From the NCBI GenBank assembly GCA_964638895.1, contig CAZWYY010000001.1, forward strand, positions 1-64,000: a stretch of 64,000 nt of DNA. The letters are read 5' to 3'. This DNA comes from JAFGGG01 sp964638895 (GTDB lineage Bacteria > Spirochaetota > Spirochaetia > SZUA-6 > RPPD01). This document shows positions 40,988-51,187 of the stretch, one piece after another; the stretch's first letter is position 1, and each line of letters begins with the position of its first letter. The notes beneath the pieces are model-generated. The model did not search any database. It saw only the letters and a list, made by a program, of their open reading frames with translations, and was not told the DNA's origin. A program made the position numbers and the translations under genes.

Positions 40988-43303
40988 TTAACGTACCTCA
41001 AACTGCAGTTGGTCCGATCCTGAGGCGCCCACGGCCGAAACCGTGTGCCTCCCCGATCCCAGATGGTAGGTATAGGTAAGCGGAGAAAAACCCCGTGCGA
41101 CAAGCCTCCCGTCGAGGTATAGCGCCAACGAATCCTCCGGATTTGAGTTTATTACCTCTATGCGTATGGCCTGTTCATCTTCTGCAATCCCCGGGTCGAA
41201 AAAAAACACCGCGTCATGTCCCGGATGCACGATTTGAACATCTCCGGTCGCACCTCCCGTACTGCCCTCGGCAAAGGAACGCCCGCTTTCCCGAGCCCAA
41301 AGTTGGTATTCGGCGGGATAATTGATCATCACCCGCCCGTTAACCTCCATGTGATATGAACAGGGTTCGGGCTCGGTTCCCACGGTAAAATATTCCTGGG
41401 TGACGGACTGACAAAGGGGTGTGGCCCTGCCCCCGGAGAGTGTGCAGATTTCCACCTTGTGGACATCGGGTATGGGGGGGAAGCCCTCGCCTTGTACGCT
41501 GAGTTGTGACAGAATTTGCACAACCACCTGCGCGGGCAGGGAGCTGCCGGGCGCCCCGATTACCGTCTGGCCGGAAAAGTTACCCATCCACACGCCCATG
41601 GTATAACGGGGCGTCGCCCCGATGGCCCAGATATTATTGAACTGGTTGGAGGTGCCGGTCTTGAAAATCGCCGGAAACGGTGTGTTTAGGATGGAAGAAG
41701 GGCCGAACCCCGCGATTCGGCTTTTGCGGTCTGACAGAATGTCGCAGATAATTCCGGCACTCGACGGACGAAACACCTGTTTGGCCTGCAGGGCTGATCC
41801 GGGATCGCCCGGGTTCTGTTTTTTCCAGGTAAGCGGTAAAAATATTCCGTTCCGTGTAAACACGCCGAAGGCGCCCACCAACTCATACAGTGAAACCTCC
41901 GCGTTTCCCAGGGCAAGCCCTATGCCCACGGATGAGGCCTGGTCCCTGATGGAATTAAAACCCAGCTCCACCAGCTTGTCTGTGAAGTTCTTCACTCCCA
42001 GACGTTCCAGCAGGTGGACCGCGGGGATGTTCAGGGAGGAGGCCAGGGCCACGCGCAGGCGGACCGGGCCGTTGAAACGCTCGTTAAAGTTAAGGGGGAT
42101 GTAGACCTCATCGCCACCGAAGTCCGAGGGAATGTCTGGTAGGATAGAGGCCGCGGTGAATCCGTTATCAAGGGCCAGGGCGTAAAGGTAGGGTTTCAGG
42201 GTGGAGCCGGGCTGGTTTTTGATCTGAATGCCGTCTATCTGGCCCCCATACTCGTCGTCGAAGTAATCCTGGGAGCCCACGTAGGCCAGAATCTCCCCGG
42301 TTTTATTATCCACAAGCAGGCAGGCCCCGTTATGAATACGGTTGCCGTAGGCCGAGGCGATTTTTCCCTTTAATACCGCGGCTGCGGCCATGTTTAAATC
42401 CAGATTAAGCGAAGTATACACCGGTTTGCCGGAGGCCAGGTCCTTGTCAGTAAGCCGGGCGGCCACGTAATTGACAAAGTGCGGGGCCAGAAACGGCCAC
42501 CGATACTGCGCGGCGCTTTTCCCGGCGGTGCTCAAAGCCTGCTTGATCTCACCGGCGGCCAGGGGAATGCCCAGGCGCCCGGCGAGCTTGAGCGCCGCCT
42601 CGGTTATTTCACGGCCGCCCGCCCGGGGGTTGTATTTGGCCGGGCTGCGCGGAATCAATGCCAGAAGCACGCATTGGGCCGGGCTTAAGTGTTCCAGCGG
42701 AACGCCGAAGAAGACCTTGGCCGCGGACGCCACCCCAACCGTATTAAACCCGAAGGGAATGCTGTTCAGCCACAGCTCAAGGATCTCATCCTTACTCATT
42801 CTGGACTCAAGCAGCAGGGCGTGGAATATTTCCTCCAGTTTGCCGCCGTATCCTTGGCCGTGAGGAGAAATAAGCCGTGCCAACTGCATGGTAATGGTCG
42901 ACGCCCCCGATACGATCTCCCCCTGGGAAAGGTTCTGTCCTAGGGCGCGCAGCAGGGCCGGAAGATCATAGCCCCGATGCGAATAAAAATGCGCATCCTC
43001 CGCATTGATAAATACCTGGAGCAGCACGGGCGGCATGTCGGAGAGCGACGCATATTCCCGTTTTTGCCCGTTTTCCAGGGCAAAAACCGAAAGCAGGACG
43101 CCGCCCCTGTCCAGAATATGCAGGCTGTAAGGTTTATGCCTGAAGTCCGCAAGCTCAGGGTACGGCCAGAAGGTCAGCAGCAACTGCAGCACCAGGCAGA
43201 TACCGACCAGGCTTATAAGTATATTGGTTAAAAAGGCCTTGAGTTTCATGGTTTGATCCCATCCCATGGAGGGGAATCCACTGGACTTACGCCCCCGCCT
43301 CAT
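40988..43303 (-). CDS. pbpC: Penicillin-binding protein 1C
   Basis: A 771-residue bifunctional class A PBP. One transmembrane anchor (about 22-45) is followed by the GT51 glycosyltransferase with catalytic Glu102 in INAEDAHFYSHRGYD and SGASTITMQLARL (132-144). The transpeptidase has the nucleophile Ser367 in QPGSTLKPY, the SLN motif in ASSLNIPAV, and FKTGTSNQF. A PBP1C-type C-terminal domain ends the protein. The ATG at 43303 overlaps the stop of the alpha-2-macroglobulin gene (ATGA); ATG 43249, just before the anchor, is an alternative start. The pairing with alpha-2-macroglobulin is the same as E. coli yfhM-pbpC. Confidence 0.95.
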   Translation of the reverse strand: MRRGRKSSGFPSMGWDQTMKLKAFLTNILISLVGICLVLQLLLTFWPYPELADFRHKPYSLHILDRGGVLLSVFALENGQKREYASLSDMPPVLLQVFINAEDAHFYSHRGYDLPALLRALGQNLSQGEIVSGASTITMQLARLISPHGQGYGGKLEEIFHALLLESRMSKDEILELWLNSIPFGFNTVGVASAAKVFFGVPLEHLSPAQCVLLALIPRSPAKYNPRAGGREITEAALKLAGRLGIPLAAGEIKQALSTAGKSAAQYRWPFLAPHFVNYVAARLTDKDLASGKPVYTSLNLDLNMAAAAVLKGKIASAYGNRIHNGACLLVDNKTGEILAYVGSQDYFDDEYGGQIDGIQIKNQPGSTLKPYLYALALDNGFTAASILPDIPSDFGGDEVYIPLNFNERFNGPVRLRVALASSLNIPAVHLLERLGVKNFTDKLVELGFNSIRDQASSVGIGLALGNAEVSLYELVGAFGVFTRNGIFLPLTWKKQNPGDPGSALQAKQVFRPSSAGIICDILSDRKSRIAGFGPSSILNTPFPAIFKTGTSNQFNNIWAIGATPRYTMGVWMGNFSGQTVIGAPGSSLPAQVVVQILSQLSVQGEGFPPIPDVHKVEICTLSGGRATPLCQSVTQEYFTVGTEPEPCSYHMEVNGRVMINYPAEYQLWARESGRSFAEGSTGGATGDVQIVHPGHDAVFFFDPGIAEDEQAIRIEVINSNPEDSLALYLDGRLVARGFSPLTYTYHLGSGRHTVSAVGASGSDQLQFEVR

Positions 43304-46300
43304 TTTATCACGATCAGCCGGCCCTGGGCCCGCCCGAACACCTCTTCCTCATACATGCACTCCGCGTAGGCGGGCGGGGTGGGATAAATTCCCGGTGTGG
43401 TGGTGCGGAACAAAAAGGTCACTTCCTGCTTGCCGCGGTACAGATCGTCGAAATAGTAGATTACTTCGTTGTCCATGATCTTCTGTTCCGGACCGTAGAA
43501 ATCAAAAAACAGGCCGCCCGGCGTCATATAGTAGGAGCCCTCCCCCACAAAGGTGAACTCATCGCCGTAGATCGTCTCCCGGACCCATTGCCTGGAGGAG
43601 GTTCCGCCCTTATTGTAGTACCGGCCGGTGGTGACGAACGTGGCGTCCACGATTTCCACGCCCGACGGCACCGGAACCCGCAGGGCCACAAGACTCCTGC
43701 GCTTGGAACTGGAGATCACCGCGTGCATCCTGTAGGTTTTTCCCAACTCAAGCTGCCGTCTCTCAATCTTGTTTCCGTCCAGGTCGTAAATTTCGGAAAA
43801 CACGCTGAAGCCTTCATCGCGCGCGGGCGCGATCTCCGTGGGCAGGGCATAACGCATGCTGATGCTGTAATAGAGCATGCCCCTGCCCGTTTTGGTAAGC
43901 CGTAACGGGAAAAGGGTGTTGCGCTTCAACTGCGACAAGGGCGATTCGGACAGGGCGTATTCCTTAACATAGGTGCCCTTGGATATTCCCGCAAAATCCC
44001 TGACGATAAGCGGCTGGGAATTTATAGTCACGTCGGCCGTGAACCTGGTATCGCTTCCGGCCTCTCCCCGCAGAATCTCATTATAGGAAATAAGCGCCCA
44101 GGAAGTGTCCCAGGTATTGTTCCAGTACCCCTTTTTTTGCCTGCCCATCAGGGTATTGGTGATTCTCTGCAGCATATCATTACCCGGGTCCAGGTTGTGG
44201 TACAGCATCAAGAGCAGGGCCAGTTCCTGTACCGTGGAATCAAAATAGTAACGGTTTTCATAGGTCTCCACCAGGTCGATGGAGCGGGTACCTACCTTAA
44301 TGAATTTTTTCAGGCGCTCAAGCATGGTGCGGGCCCTGCCGGTATCTCCCAACCTCTGGTAACTGAGGCCGAGCAGGGCATAGCCGGCCAGACCGATGCC
44401 GTCGCCCTTGTCGGCAAACGCCTCAAGCCGGCTGCGTACGTCCTCCCCGTACAGACTCAAGATGTACAGCGCGTACATTTTCAGGTAGTCGTTGATATAT
44501 TTATCGTTGTAAAATCCGCGTACATAGGAAAGCAGCTTATCCCGGTTTATATCCGGGTCGATACGATACCCCCTCTCTTGTGCAAGGTACAGGTAGTGGG
44601 CCACCTTGGCCGAAACCAGGGGACTGGAGTGTTCGGTGCGTTCCAGCCAGAAACTGAATCCCCCGTCCCGGTGCTGGTATTTGGCCAGCAGGCTGAACAG
44701 GGATTCCACAAGCGCGCGCGAATCATACTTCGCGTACTCGGGGCCGAACTCCGCCAGCTTGTCCCCGAAGAGAATAAAGGGCAGGATCGCTGACAGGCGC
44801 TGCTCCACGCAGCCGTTGGGGTAATGGATCAGGTAGCCCACGGCCTCGGCCAGGGCGCCCAGCCTGGTGGAGTCCAGGCGGATGGTAAGCCCCCCGTATC
44901 CCGGAGCGATGCTTTGCGGGATGACAAACCCTTCTTCGGCGAAGAGTTGGTCGGTTCCCTTTTTGGCGGTTTTATCCGTGTACTCGGTTTTGCCCATAAC
45001 GGTGAAGGTTTCCGTGATCAGGGGCTTCTCCACCGTAAGTTTGTGTTCCAGCTCCTCCGAGAGCACGGGCGAGCGGATGGTAAACACCAGCGTGGCCTCC
45101 CCTTGTTTAAGCGCCATCAGATTGAAGGCCACCTCCTCGCTTTTGCCGCCGCCGATCTTCACGGTTTTACTGGTTGGGCCGTGGACGCCTATGATATCGG
45201 TCCGCAAGGAAACAGACACCGTGTAGTCCTGCTTGCTTAGGTTTGTCAGGATACAGCCGGCGACGGCCGTATCGCGCACCCGCAGGCGCCTCGGCAGGGC
45301 CGCGCGCGCATTGATGGGGTTCTGCACCATGATCTCCTGCTCCTTGATGCCGAAGATCTGTTCTTTGGCCACTAAAGCGGTGGAACGGTAGGTGGTGAGG
45401 GTGTCCGGGAAAGTGAACCGGGCCACGGCCCTGCCCTGCGCATCAGTGACCAGGTACGGCTCAAACACGGCCAGGGGCACAAAATCCTTGCGCCGCTGCA
45501 GCTTGCCGCCCTCTCCGCCCCCGCCTTGCAGGTCCTTCACCTCGTAGGTGACGGGATCGATCAACAGCGAACGTGAGTCCGCGCCCAGTACGCCGAGGGG
45601 GAACTTGTAACTGTTGTAAAAAAAGCTTATCGGGTCGGGGACGTGGTAGTTGATCAGGTCAAGCACCCCCCTGTCCGCGGCCAGAAAGGTGACCTCCGCG
45701 CCGGACAGGGGCCTGCCGTTCTTTTTCACAATTATAGTAACCTCGGCCTTTTCCCCGGGCTTGTAAATGTCTTTGCCGGGGATGATCTCCACGCTGCAGG
45801 TCTTGGTATCGGTACTTACCTTGATGGCCGTGATGCCGAAATAACCCTTGGGTTTTCCCAGGTCCGGTTCAAAGTAGGATGAGGCCACGGCCTCCCGTTT
45901 GGAATAGCTGGAAAGCGCCACATAGACAATAGGCACGTATTTTTCGATGATCGGAACCTCGATAAGCTGGGCCGAACCCTCGATGTGGACGATCTTCTCC
46001 TCAAATATCCCTTCCCGTTCGATGGTCAGCAGGTAGTCACCCCTGGGCAGGGGTGATTTGATGAGAATCCTGGCCTTTTCGCCCACCTCATAGAGTTCGT
46101 TATCCACCACAAGGTCAATATCCTGGGGGTTCCTGGTATCCCAGCGCACCCAGGAGCTTCCGGTGGCGTACAGGTACACATCGGTGATTACCGTATTGTT
46201 CATGCCGTCCGCGGAGGTGAAGCGCAGAATATAGGAACCGGCCTCCGGGGGAGTGAGACTCAACTCCCCGCGCCCGTTTCCGATGCGCATGGTCTGTTTT

Positions 46301-49146
46301 TGTACGGTTTCCTCTACCAGCTCATAGCGTGTGTTGATTCTGCCGTACACTCCCTGCTGCTGTGCCGCCTTCCAGGTCTGTTTGACAAGCTCGGCCCGCA
46401 CGTCGGTATCCGCGGTGTATGCCTCACCGTCAGGTTTTACCAGCACTATGCCGGCCTCAAAGGGCTTACCGGCCTCCACAAAGGTGGACCACCATTCGTC
46501 CCTGCTCTTTCCAACCCTGGCCCCGATGTAGAAGCGGGCCGGATGCACGATGACCGACTGGCGCGCGGCGATCTCCTGCCGGCTGATGTCGTTTACCAGC
46601 ACCTCGGCCCCGTAGCGGTAAGGTTTTCCGGCCAGGCCGTCGGATGTTGTCTCCTGACTGATGGAGGCCGTGCCCTGCGCTCCCAGCGTCCCGTTTCCCG
46701 AGCCCAGGGTAATCTGCGAGCCCCAGCCCGAGGGGCCGAACCTGTACGGCTTCCATTGCTTGCCGGGCGGTTTGAAGGAGGTGGGTTCCTTGTACCAGTA
46801 ATAATTGTAGGTGCCGCCTGCAACCGCCCCGCCGGCCAGGTAGTCGGCCTCGGCTTTAAATGAAAGCGTGTCCCCGTTGTAATACTCGCGGTCCGCCTTA
46901 TTCAGGCTGACCTGGAAGTTCAGGCGTGAAAAATGGGCCACCTGGAAGCCCACAGTGCTCTTGTTTTTGTTGTCGCGCGCGTATTCAATATAGAAATACC
47001 CCGGTTCCAAGCTTTCCGGCAGTTTAAAGCTGCCGAAAAAGCCGCCCGTGCCGCTGGTGGTTCCGCTTGCCTGGTAAAAAGGCTTGCTGTCCCACCTCTG
47101 CTCGCGCACGCTTATGGTATAGGGACCCCGGTAAATGGAATACTCACCGGCGGACCAGGTGCGGTCTATGCCGCGGAAGGTAACGGTTTCTCCGGGTTTA
47201 TACAGGCCGCGGTCCGTAAAAAACAGGGTTTCCATGCGCGGATTTTCGATGGTGGCCGGACTTTCATAGCTGTAAATACCGAAGTGGTACATGTTATGCG
47301 AGTAGTTGGGGCGGAACTCGGCCTTGTCATCGCCCTTCACCACCCTGATGCGCAGGTAATCGTAGTAACGATAATCGGAAAAATCCTTTTGATACTCTCC
47401 GGGCGCCAGGTTGAATATGGCAATGCCCTGTGAGTTGGTCCGGAAGCTGTCCTTGGGCGTTTGCTTGCGCAGCAGGGTGACGACGGCGCCCTCCACGGGT
47501 TTACCGCTGGAAAGCGAAGCCACCCAGACAATGATTTTGTTGTACGCGTAGCGGGTGGTCACACCCAGGTCGGTTACCTGTAAGTTGAGGTTCTGTTGGT
47601 ACCCCTCCCTCAGCCTGCCGTTTCGGTCGAACGGCCTGAAATGCCAGGCAATACCAACGAAGCCTTTTCCCGACTTGTTAAGGTAGGGGGAGAGATCCAG
47701 AACACGGTAGTTCTTGGTGTTGGGTTTCGCGTCGGAAAAGTCGTATTCTTCCAGCTCATTACCGCCGAAAGATATACCTTTGTCCGGATAGGGGTCCTCA
47801 ATCGGTCCAACCTTCCACCTGCCGTTGGCAATGTTTTGGTATTCAAAGATGATTTTGGGCGCGAACGCGGCCTCAAGCATTTTTGAGCCCGTGTTGGGAA
47901 AGTAGGCGTAGCTCGCGGCCTTGCCCACCTTGACCGTCTCCTGTAAATCCGTTCCCAGCCTGCGGCCGTAGATGTCTTTGAGGTCCCTGCTGATGGAAAT
48001 TACATAGCTTGAGTCATAGGCAACCGGCAGATTGGTAATTTTTACCGTGTTATACCAGACTTGGATGTTGTCTTTAAGGTTGGGGATGTTAAACGAGGTG
48101 GAGAAGTATTTTTCTATATCCTTTTCCGGGAGCGGATGCGAGAACTCCAGGTACACCGGGTTGGCGTCCCCCTTTTCACTCCGGGGAAACGAGTAATTAT
48201 AATTGGTGCTGCGCTTAAATTTAAACGGCGTCAGGGTGTGATAGCTTTTTTGAATGTCCTTGGGCGTTCCCTCGCAGTCCTCCCGCGAACGGGCGCCTTT
48301 AAGCAGGGTGAGTACTACGGTGCTGTCCTGGGGGAGTTTCTGCTGTATGGTGAGGATCACCGATCGTTGGATAAAATTTTCGGAATCATTTTCGCTTTTT
48401 TTTGGCGGACGGGCTGCGGTGAAGGTGTATGTACGGCTGTTGCATTCGACGCGCAGATAACGGGTGATCAGCCCCATATCCACCGGGTAGGTAAAGCGAA
48501 CGGTCATCTTTTGAGCCATATCGGGCGGTACGTCTTTGTAATTGATTTGGTACTGGTCTTCCGGCGTGCCGGGATGAAAAGAGGCGATATCCAGGTATTC
48601 ATTGAAGAATTCGAAGCTGTGCTCCTTGCCCAGCTTTTTCTTGCCCAGGGACTGGACATCGGCCGAGATCGTGACCTTATAGGTGCGCTGTACGCCGGCA
48701 AAAAACGACTCCTCGGGCTCAAAACTGAGCAGTTTGGAACCGTACCAGCGGAACACGCCGGGAACCTCGGGGGAAATCGTCATGTAGGGCGATTTCTTTA
48801 TGGGCGCGCCCAGCCTGGAGAGAGGTACAATGGGGTGTGAGAATACGACGTAAATGGTGGGCTGCCGCATTTCCACGGGCAGGACCCCCACCGGACCGTA
48901 GTCCGTGATGGTAAGAGGACTGTCGTCCTCCTGTATTTTAAACTCCCCGGATTCGATCGTATTGATGTCAAAATAATTTATGGAGCTTTCCGAGAAATCG
49001 AGACTCTTGTTCAGCTCGATATTCAGGGCTTCCGAAAAATTATCCGCGGTGGTATCGATAAAATCCCGCCCGGTTTTGTCCGGATTGTTGCCGCAGGAAA
49101 AATAAAAAAAACAAAAGAAAAGCAGTAATAACGCGCCAAATCGCAT
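43300..49146 (-). CDS. Bacterial alpha-2-macroglobulin lipoprotein
   Basis: A 1948-residue alpha-2-macroglobulin family protein. A short signal peptide ends in FYFSCGNN, suggesting a lipoprotein. The body contains repeated MG domains (for example a macroglobulin segment from about 560), a bait-region zone near DLQGGGGEGGKLQRRKDF, and the thioester motif PNGCVEQRLS with Cys1446, followed by the alpha-hairpin thioester domain. The intact C-x-E-Q means it can probably trap proteases covalently. In E. coli the homologue works with PBP1C to guard and repair the periplasm; here too pbpC overlaps its stop. Upstream ATG codons exist, but ATG 49146 after AAGGGGG fits best. Confidence 0.93.
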   Translation of the reverse strand: MRFGALLLLFFCFFYFSCGNNPDKTGRDFIDTTADNFSEALNIELNKSLDFSESSINYFDINTIESGEFKIQEDDSPLTITDYGPVGVLPVEMRQPTIYVVFSHPIVPLSRLGAPIKKSPYMTISPEVPGVFRWYGSKLLSFEPEESFFAGVQRTYKVTISADVQSLGKKKLGKEHSFEFFNEYLDIASFHPGTPEDQYQINYKDVPPDMAQKMTVRFTYPVDMGLITRYLRVECNSRTYTFTAARPPKKSENDSENFIQRSVILTIQQKLPQDSTVVLTLLKGARSREDCEGTPKDIQKSYHTLTPFKFKRSTNYNYSFPRSEKGDANPVYLEFSHPLPEKDIEKYFSTSFNIPNLKDNIQVWYNTVKITNLPVAYDSSYVISISRDLKDIYGRRLGTDLQETVKVGKAASYAYFPNTGSKMLEAAFAPKIIFEYQNIANGRWKVGPIEDPYPDKGISFGGNELEEYDFSDAKPNTKNYRVLDLSPYLNKSGKGFVGIAWHFRPFDRNGRLREGYQQNLNLQVTDLGVTTRYAYNKIIVWVASLSSGKPVEGAVVTLLRKQTPKDSFRTNSQGIAIFNLAPGEYQKDFSDYRYYDYLRIRVVKGDDKAEFRPNYSHNMYHFGIYSYESPATIENPRMETLFFTDRGLYKPGETVTFRGIDRTWSAGEYSIYRGPYTISVREQRWDSKPFYQASGTTSGTGGFFGSFKLPESLEPGYFYIEYARDNKNKSTVGFQVAHFSRLNFQVSLNKADREYYNGDTLSFKAEADYLAGGAVAGGTYNYYWYKEPTSFKPPGKQWKPYRFGPSGWGSQITLGSGNGTLGAQGTASISQETTSDGLAGKPYRYGAEVLVNDISRQEIAARQSVIVHPARFYIGARVGKSRDEWWSTFVEAGKPFEAGIVLVKPDGEAYTADTDVRAELVKQTWKAAQQQGVYGRINTRYELVEETVQKQTMRIGNGRGELSLTPPEAGSYILRFTSADGMNNTVITDVYLYATGSSWVRWDTRNPQDIDLVVDNELYEVGEKARILIKSPLPRGDYLLTIEREGIFEEKIVHIEGSAQLIEVPIIEKYVPIVYVALSSYSKREAVASSYFEPDLGKPKGYFGITAIKVSTDTKTCSVEIIPGKDIYKPGEKAEVTIIVKKNGRPLSGAEVTFLAADRGVLDLINYHVPDPISFFYNSYKFPLGVLGADSRSLLIDPVTYEVKDLQGGGGEGGKLQRRKDFVPLAVFEPYLVTDAQGRAVARFTFPDTLTTYRSTALVAKEQIFGIKEQEIMVQNPINARAALPRRLRVRDTAVAGCILTNLSKQDYTVSVSLRTDIIGVHGPTSKTVKIGGGKSEEVAFNLMALKQGEATLVFTIRSPVLSEELEHKLTVEKPLITETFTVMGKTEYTDKTAKKGTDQLFAEEGFVIPQSIAPGYGGLTIRLDSTRLGALAEAVGYLIHYPNGCVEQRLSAILPFILFGDKLAEFGPEYAKYDSRALVESLFSLLAKYQHRDGGFSFWLERTEHSSPLVSAKVAHYLYLAQERGYRIDPDINRDKLLSYVRGFYNDKYINDYLKMYALYILSLYGEDVRSRLEAFADKGDGIGLAGYALLGLSYQRLGDTGRARTMLERLKKFIKVGTRSIDLVETYENRYYFDSTVQELALLLMLYHNLDPGNDMLQRITNTLMGRQKKGYWNNTWDTSWALISYNEILRGEAGSDTRFTADVTINSQPLIVRDFAGISKGTYVKEYALSESPLSQLKRNTLFPLRLTKTGRGMLYYSISMRYALPTEIAPARDEGFSVFSEIYDLDGNKIERRQLELGKTYRMHAVISSSKRRSLVALRVPVPSGVEIVDATFVTTGRYYNKGGTSSRQWVRETIYGDEFTFVGEGSYYMTPGGLFFDFYGPEQKIMDNEVIYYFDDLYRGKQEVTFLFRTTTPGIYPTPPAYAECMYEEEVFGRAQGRLIVIK

Positions 49147-49284
49147 ATACATCCCCCTTTCTAATCTATAAGTATATACCATATTAAGGATAATTTTTAT
49201 ATTTTTTAAGCCACTTGACAATAAAGGCTATTTGTTCTTGTATAAATGATGCGTTAAAAACAAATCAAATAAAGGAGTGTACGT

Positions 49285-50580
49285 ATGAGTACAATCGAAT
49301 ATGTTGAGGCGAGGGAGATCCTCGATTCACGGGGGAATCCCACTATTGAGGTTGACGTTATTCTTGAGGACGGTTCAATGGGCAGGGCCGCGGTTCCTTC
49401 CGGAGCGTCCACCGGTGAGCATGAAGCCGTGGAGTTGCGTGACGGCGATAAAAAGCGTTTTTCCGGTAAGGGTGTCTTAAAAGCAGTGGAGAACGTGAAC
49501 AATGTCATTTCGGCCGAGGTTCTGGGACTGAACGCCCTGGATCAGGTGGATATAGACAGAACCCTGATTGAACTGGACGACACGGAAAACAAGGGGAAAC
49601 TCGGCGCGAACGCTATTTTAGGGGTGTCCATGGCCACGGCCAGGGCGGCCGCGGACTACCTGGGGCTTCCCCTGTTTAAATACCTGGGAAGTTATCACGC
49701 GTCGGTCATGCCCGTGCCCATGGCCAATATCATTAATGGCGGGGCGCACGCGGACAACTCGGTTGATTTCCAGGAGTTTATGATTATGCCTACGGGCGCG
49801 GCAAGCATCAGGGAGGCCGTGCGTATGATGGCCGAGATTTTTCACAGCCTGAAAAAAGTCCTGCACGACAAGGGGTACAGCACGGCTGTGGGCGATGAGG
49901 GCGGGTTCGCTCCCATGCTCAAGTCCAATGAGGAGGCGATAGAGGTTATTCTGCAGGGTATGGAGAAGGCCGGGTACAAACCCGCACAGGACGTGTATAT
50001 CGCCCTTGACCCGGCGGCATCAGAGTTCTTTGATACGGCAAAGGGTAAATACGTGTTTAAGAAATCCGATAAACGCGAGCTTTCCCCCAATGAGATGGCG
50101 GATTATTGGGCGGACTGGATAGCCAAATATCCCATTATCTCGCTGGAAGACGGCATGGCCGAGGATGACTGGGACGGCTGGAAATATTTGACGGACAAGC
50201 TTGGCGGGAAGGTGCAGCTGGTGGGGGACGATATATTTGTAACCAACACCAAGCGTTTGAAAACGGGTATCGAAAAAGGCATCGCCAACTCCATTCTGAT
50301 CAAGGTGAACCAGATCGGCACGATCACCGAAACCTATGAAGCCGTGGAAATGGCCAAAAAGGCCAATTACACGGCCGTGGTTTCCCATAGGAGCGGAGAA
50401 ACCGAAGACGCGTTCATCGCCGATCTTGTGGTGGCCCTGGAGACGGGGCAGATAAAAACCGGCTCGTTGTCCCGTTCAGACCGCCTGGCCAAGTACAACC
50501 AGCTTATGCGGATTGAGGACCTGCTGGAAGGACGATCAGAGTATCCGGGGAAAAACGCGCTGTATTCAATCAGAAAATAA
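49285..50580 (+). CDS. eno: Enolase
   Basis: A 431-residue enolase converting 2-phosphoglycerate to phosphoenolpyruvate in glycolysis; in bacteria it also associates with the RNA degradosome and cell surface. The N-terminus is EAREILDSRGNPTIEVDV; the substrate loop GASTGEHEAVELRDGD and Mg ligands are conserved (ALDPAASEF, LEDGMAEDDWDGW, GDDIFVTN). The catalytic stretch is ILIKVNQIGTITET and SHRSGETED. AAAGGAG precedes the ATG. It is transcribed alone, ending at a strong hairpin. A TTGACA at 49215 with TATAAA 20 bases on may be its promoter. Confidence 0.98.
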   Translation: MSTIEYVEAREILDSRGNPTIEVDVILEDGSMGRAAVPSGASTGEHEAVELRDGDKKRFSGKGVLKAVENVNNVISAEVLGLNALDQVDIDRTLIELDDTENKGKLGANAILGVSMATARAAADYLGLPLFKYLGSYHASVMPVPMANIINGGAHADNSVDFQEFMIMPTGAASIREAVRMMAEIFHSLKKVLHDKGYSTAVGDEGGFAPMLKSNEEAIEVILQGMEKAGYKPAQDVYIALDPAASEFFDTAKGKYVFKKSDKRELSPNEMADYWADWIAKYPIISLEDGMAEDDWDGWKYLTDKLGGKVQLVGDDIFVTNTKRLKTGIEKGIANSILIKVNQIGTITETYEAVEMAKKANYTAVVSHRSGETEDAFIADLVVALETGQIKTGSLSRSDRLAKYNQLMRIEDLLEGRSEYPGKNALYSIRK

Positions 50581-50588
50581 GATTATAT

Positions 50589-50613
50589 CGGGCCGGCCCA
50601 GGCGGCCGGCCCG
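50589..50613 (+). terminator. Strong hairpin after eno
   Basis: CGGGCCGGCC (50589-50598) pairs with GGCCGGCCCG (50604-50613) around the loop CAGGC, ten G/C pairs starting eight bases past the eno stop. The T-tract is poor (TATATTCC), so it may act mainly as a 3' end stabiliser or a leaky terminator before the PEGA gene. Confidence 0.55.
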
Positions 50614-50631
50614 TATATTCCATAAAAGATC

Positions 50632-51078
50632 ATGATTCGACTGCCGGTCTTATGTGCTTTAGGTTTATTTTTATTTCAATGGAGCGTCCCGGCGCAGGAT
50701 ACGGGGGATGCTCCGGACGCGGGGTCAAGTACGGTGTCAAACGGCAAGGTCACGTTATGGGTAATCACCACACCCGCGCATGCCAGAATATATATCAATA
50801 ACAGCTATGCCGGTATTTCACCACTTACCACAATGGTTGACGTGCCGGGGGATTATATTGTGGAAGCCAGGCTGTCCCGGCAGACAACATCGGCCCAGAT
50901 CTCTCTTGCGGGCCACACCCACACGGAGGTGAACCTGACATTTCCTCCCCAACCTATTAATATTCTGGCACTGGTAATTCTCCTGGTGCTAACTGGTGCG
51001 GGTATCGTTATTTTGTGCAGGGTAAGATCGAGAGTGGTGATATACTCAAGCGAAAAAAATAGGCCCGTGCGCAAATAG
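50632..51078 (+). CDS. PEGA-domain membrane protein
   Basis: A 148-residue protein. A signal peptide (MIRLPVLCALGLFLF ... VPAQD) leads to a PEGA domain at about 42-105 (VTTPAHARIYINNSYAG-like text: ITTPAHARIYINNSYAGISPL ends near the turn, then VPGDYIVEARLS). A C-terminal transmembrane helix (INILALVILLVLTGAGIVIL) and a short basic tail follow. PEGA domains are related to S-layer and carbohydrate-regulated surface proteins and sit outside the membrane here. There is no clear Shine-Dalgarno before the ATG. The role is unknown. Confidence 0.78.
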   Translation: MIRLPVLCALGLFLFQWSVPAQDTGDAPDAGSSTVSNGKVTLWVITTPAHARIYINNSYAGISPLTTMVDVPGDYIVEARLSRQTTSAQISLAGHTHTEVNLTFPPQPINILALVILLVLTGAGIVILCRVRSRVVIYSSEKNRPVRK

Positions 51079-51150
51079 AAGAAGGCTTATACCGGGAACG
51101 GCGGCCTCAATATTAAGGGAGAAACCGTCGAAAATATAATTAAGAAATAC

Positions 51151-51179
51151 TTGAATACCGCCGGTAAGGTATTTATACT
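51151..51179 (+). promoter_or_regulatory. Promoter of the zinc-ribbon gene
   Basis: TTGAAT (51151-51156) and TATACT (51174-51179) with 17 bases between. The expected start near 51186 lies about two bases before the ATG at 51188, so the transcript may be leaderless. Confidence 0.6.
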
Positions 51180-51187
51180 AGTAAAGG

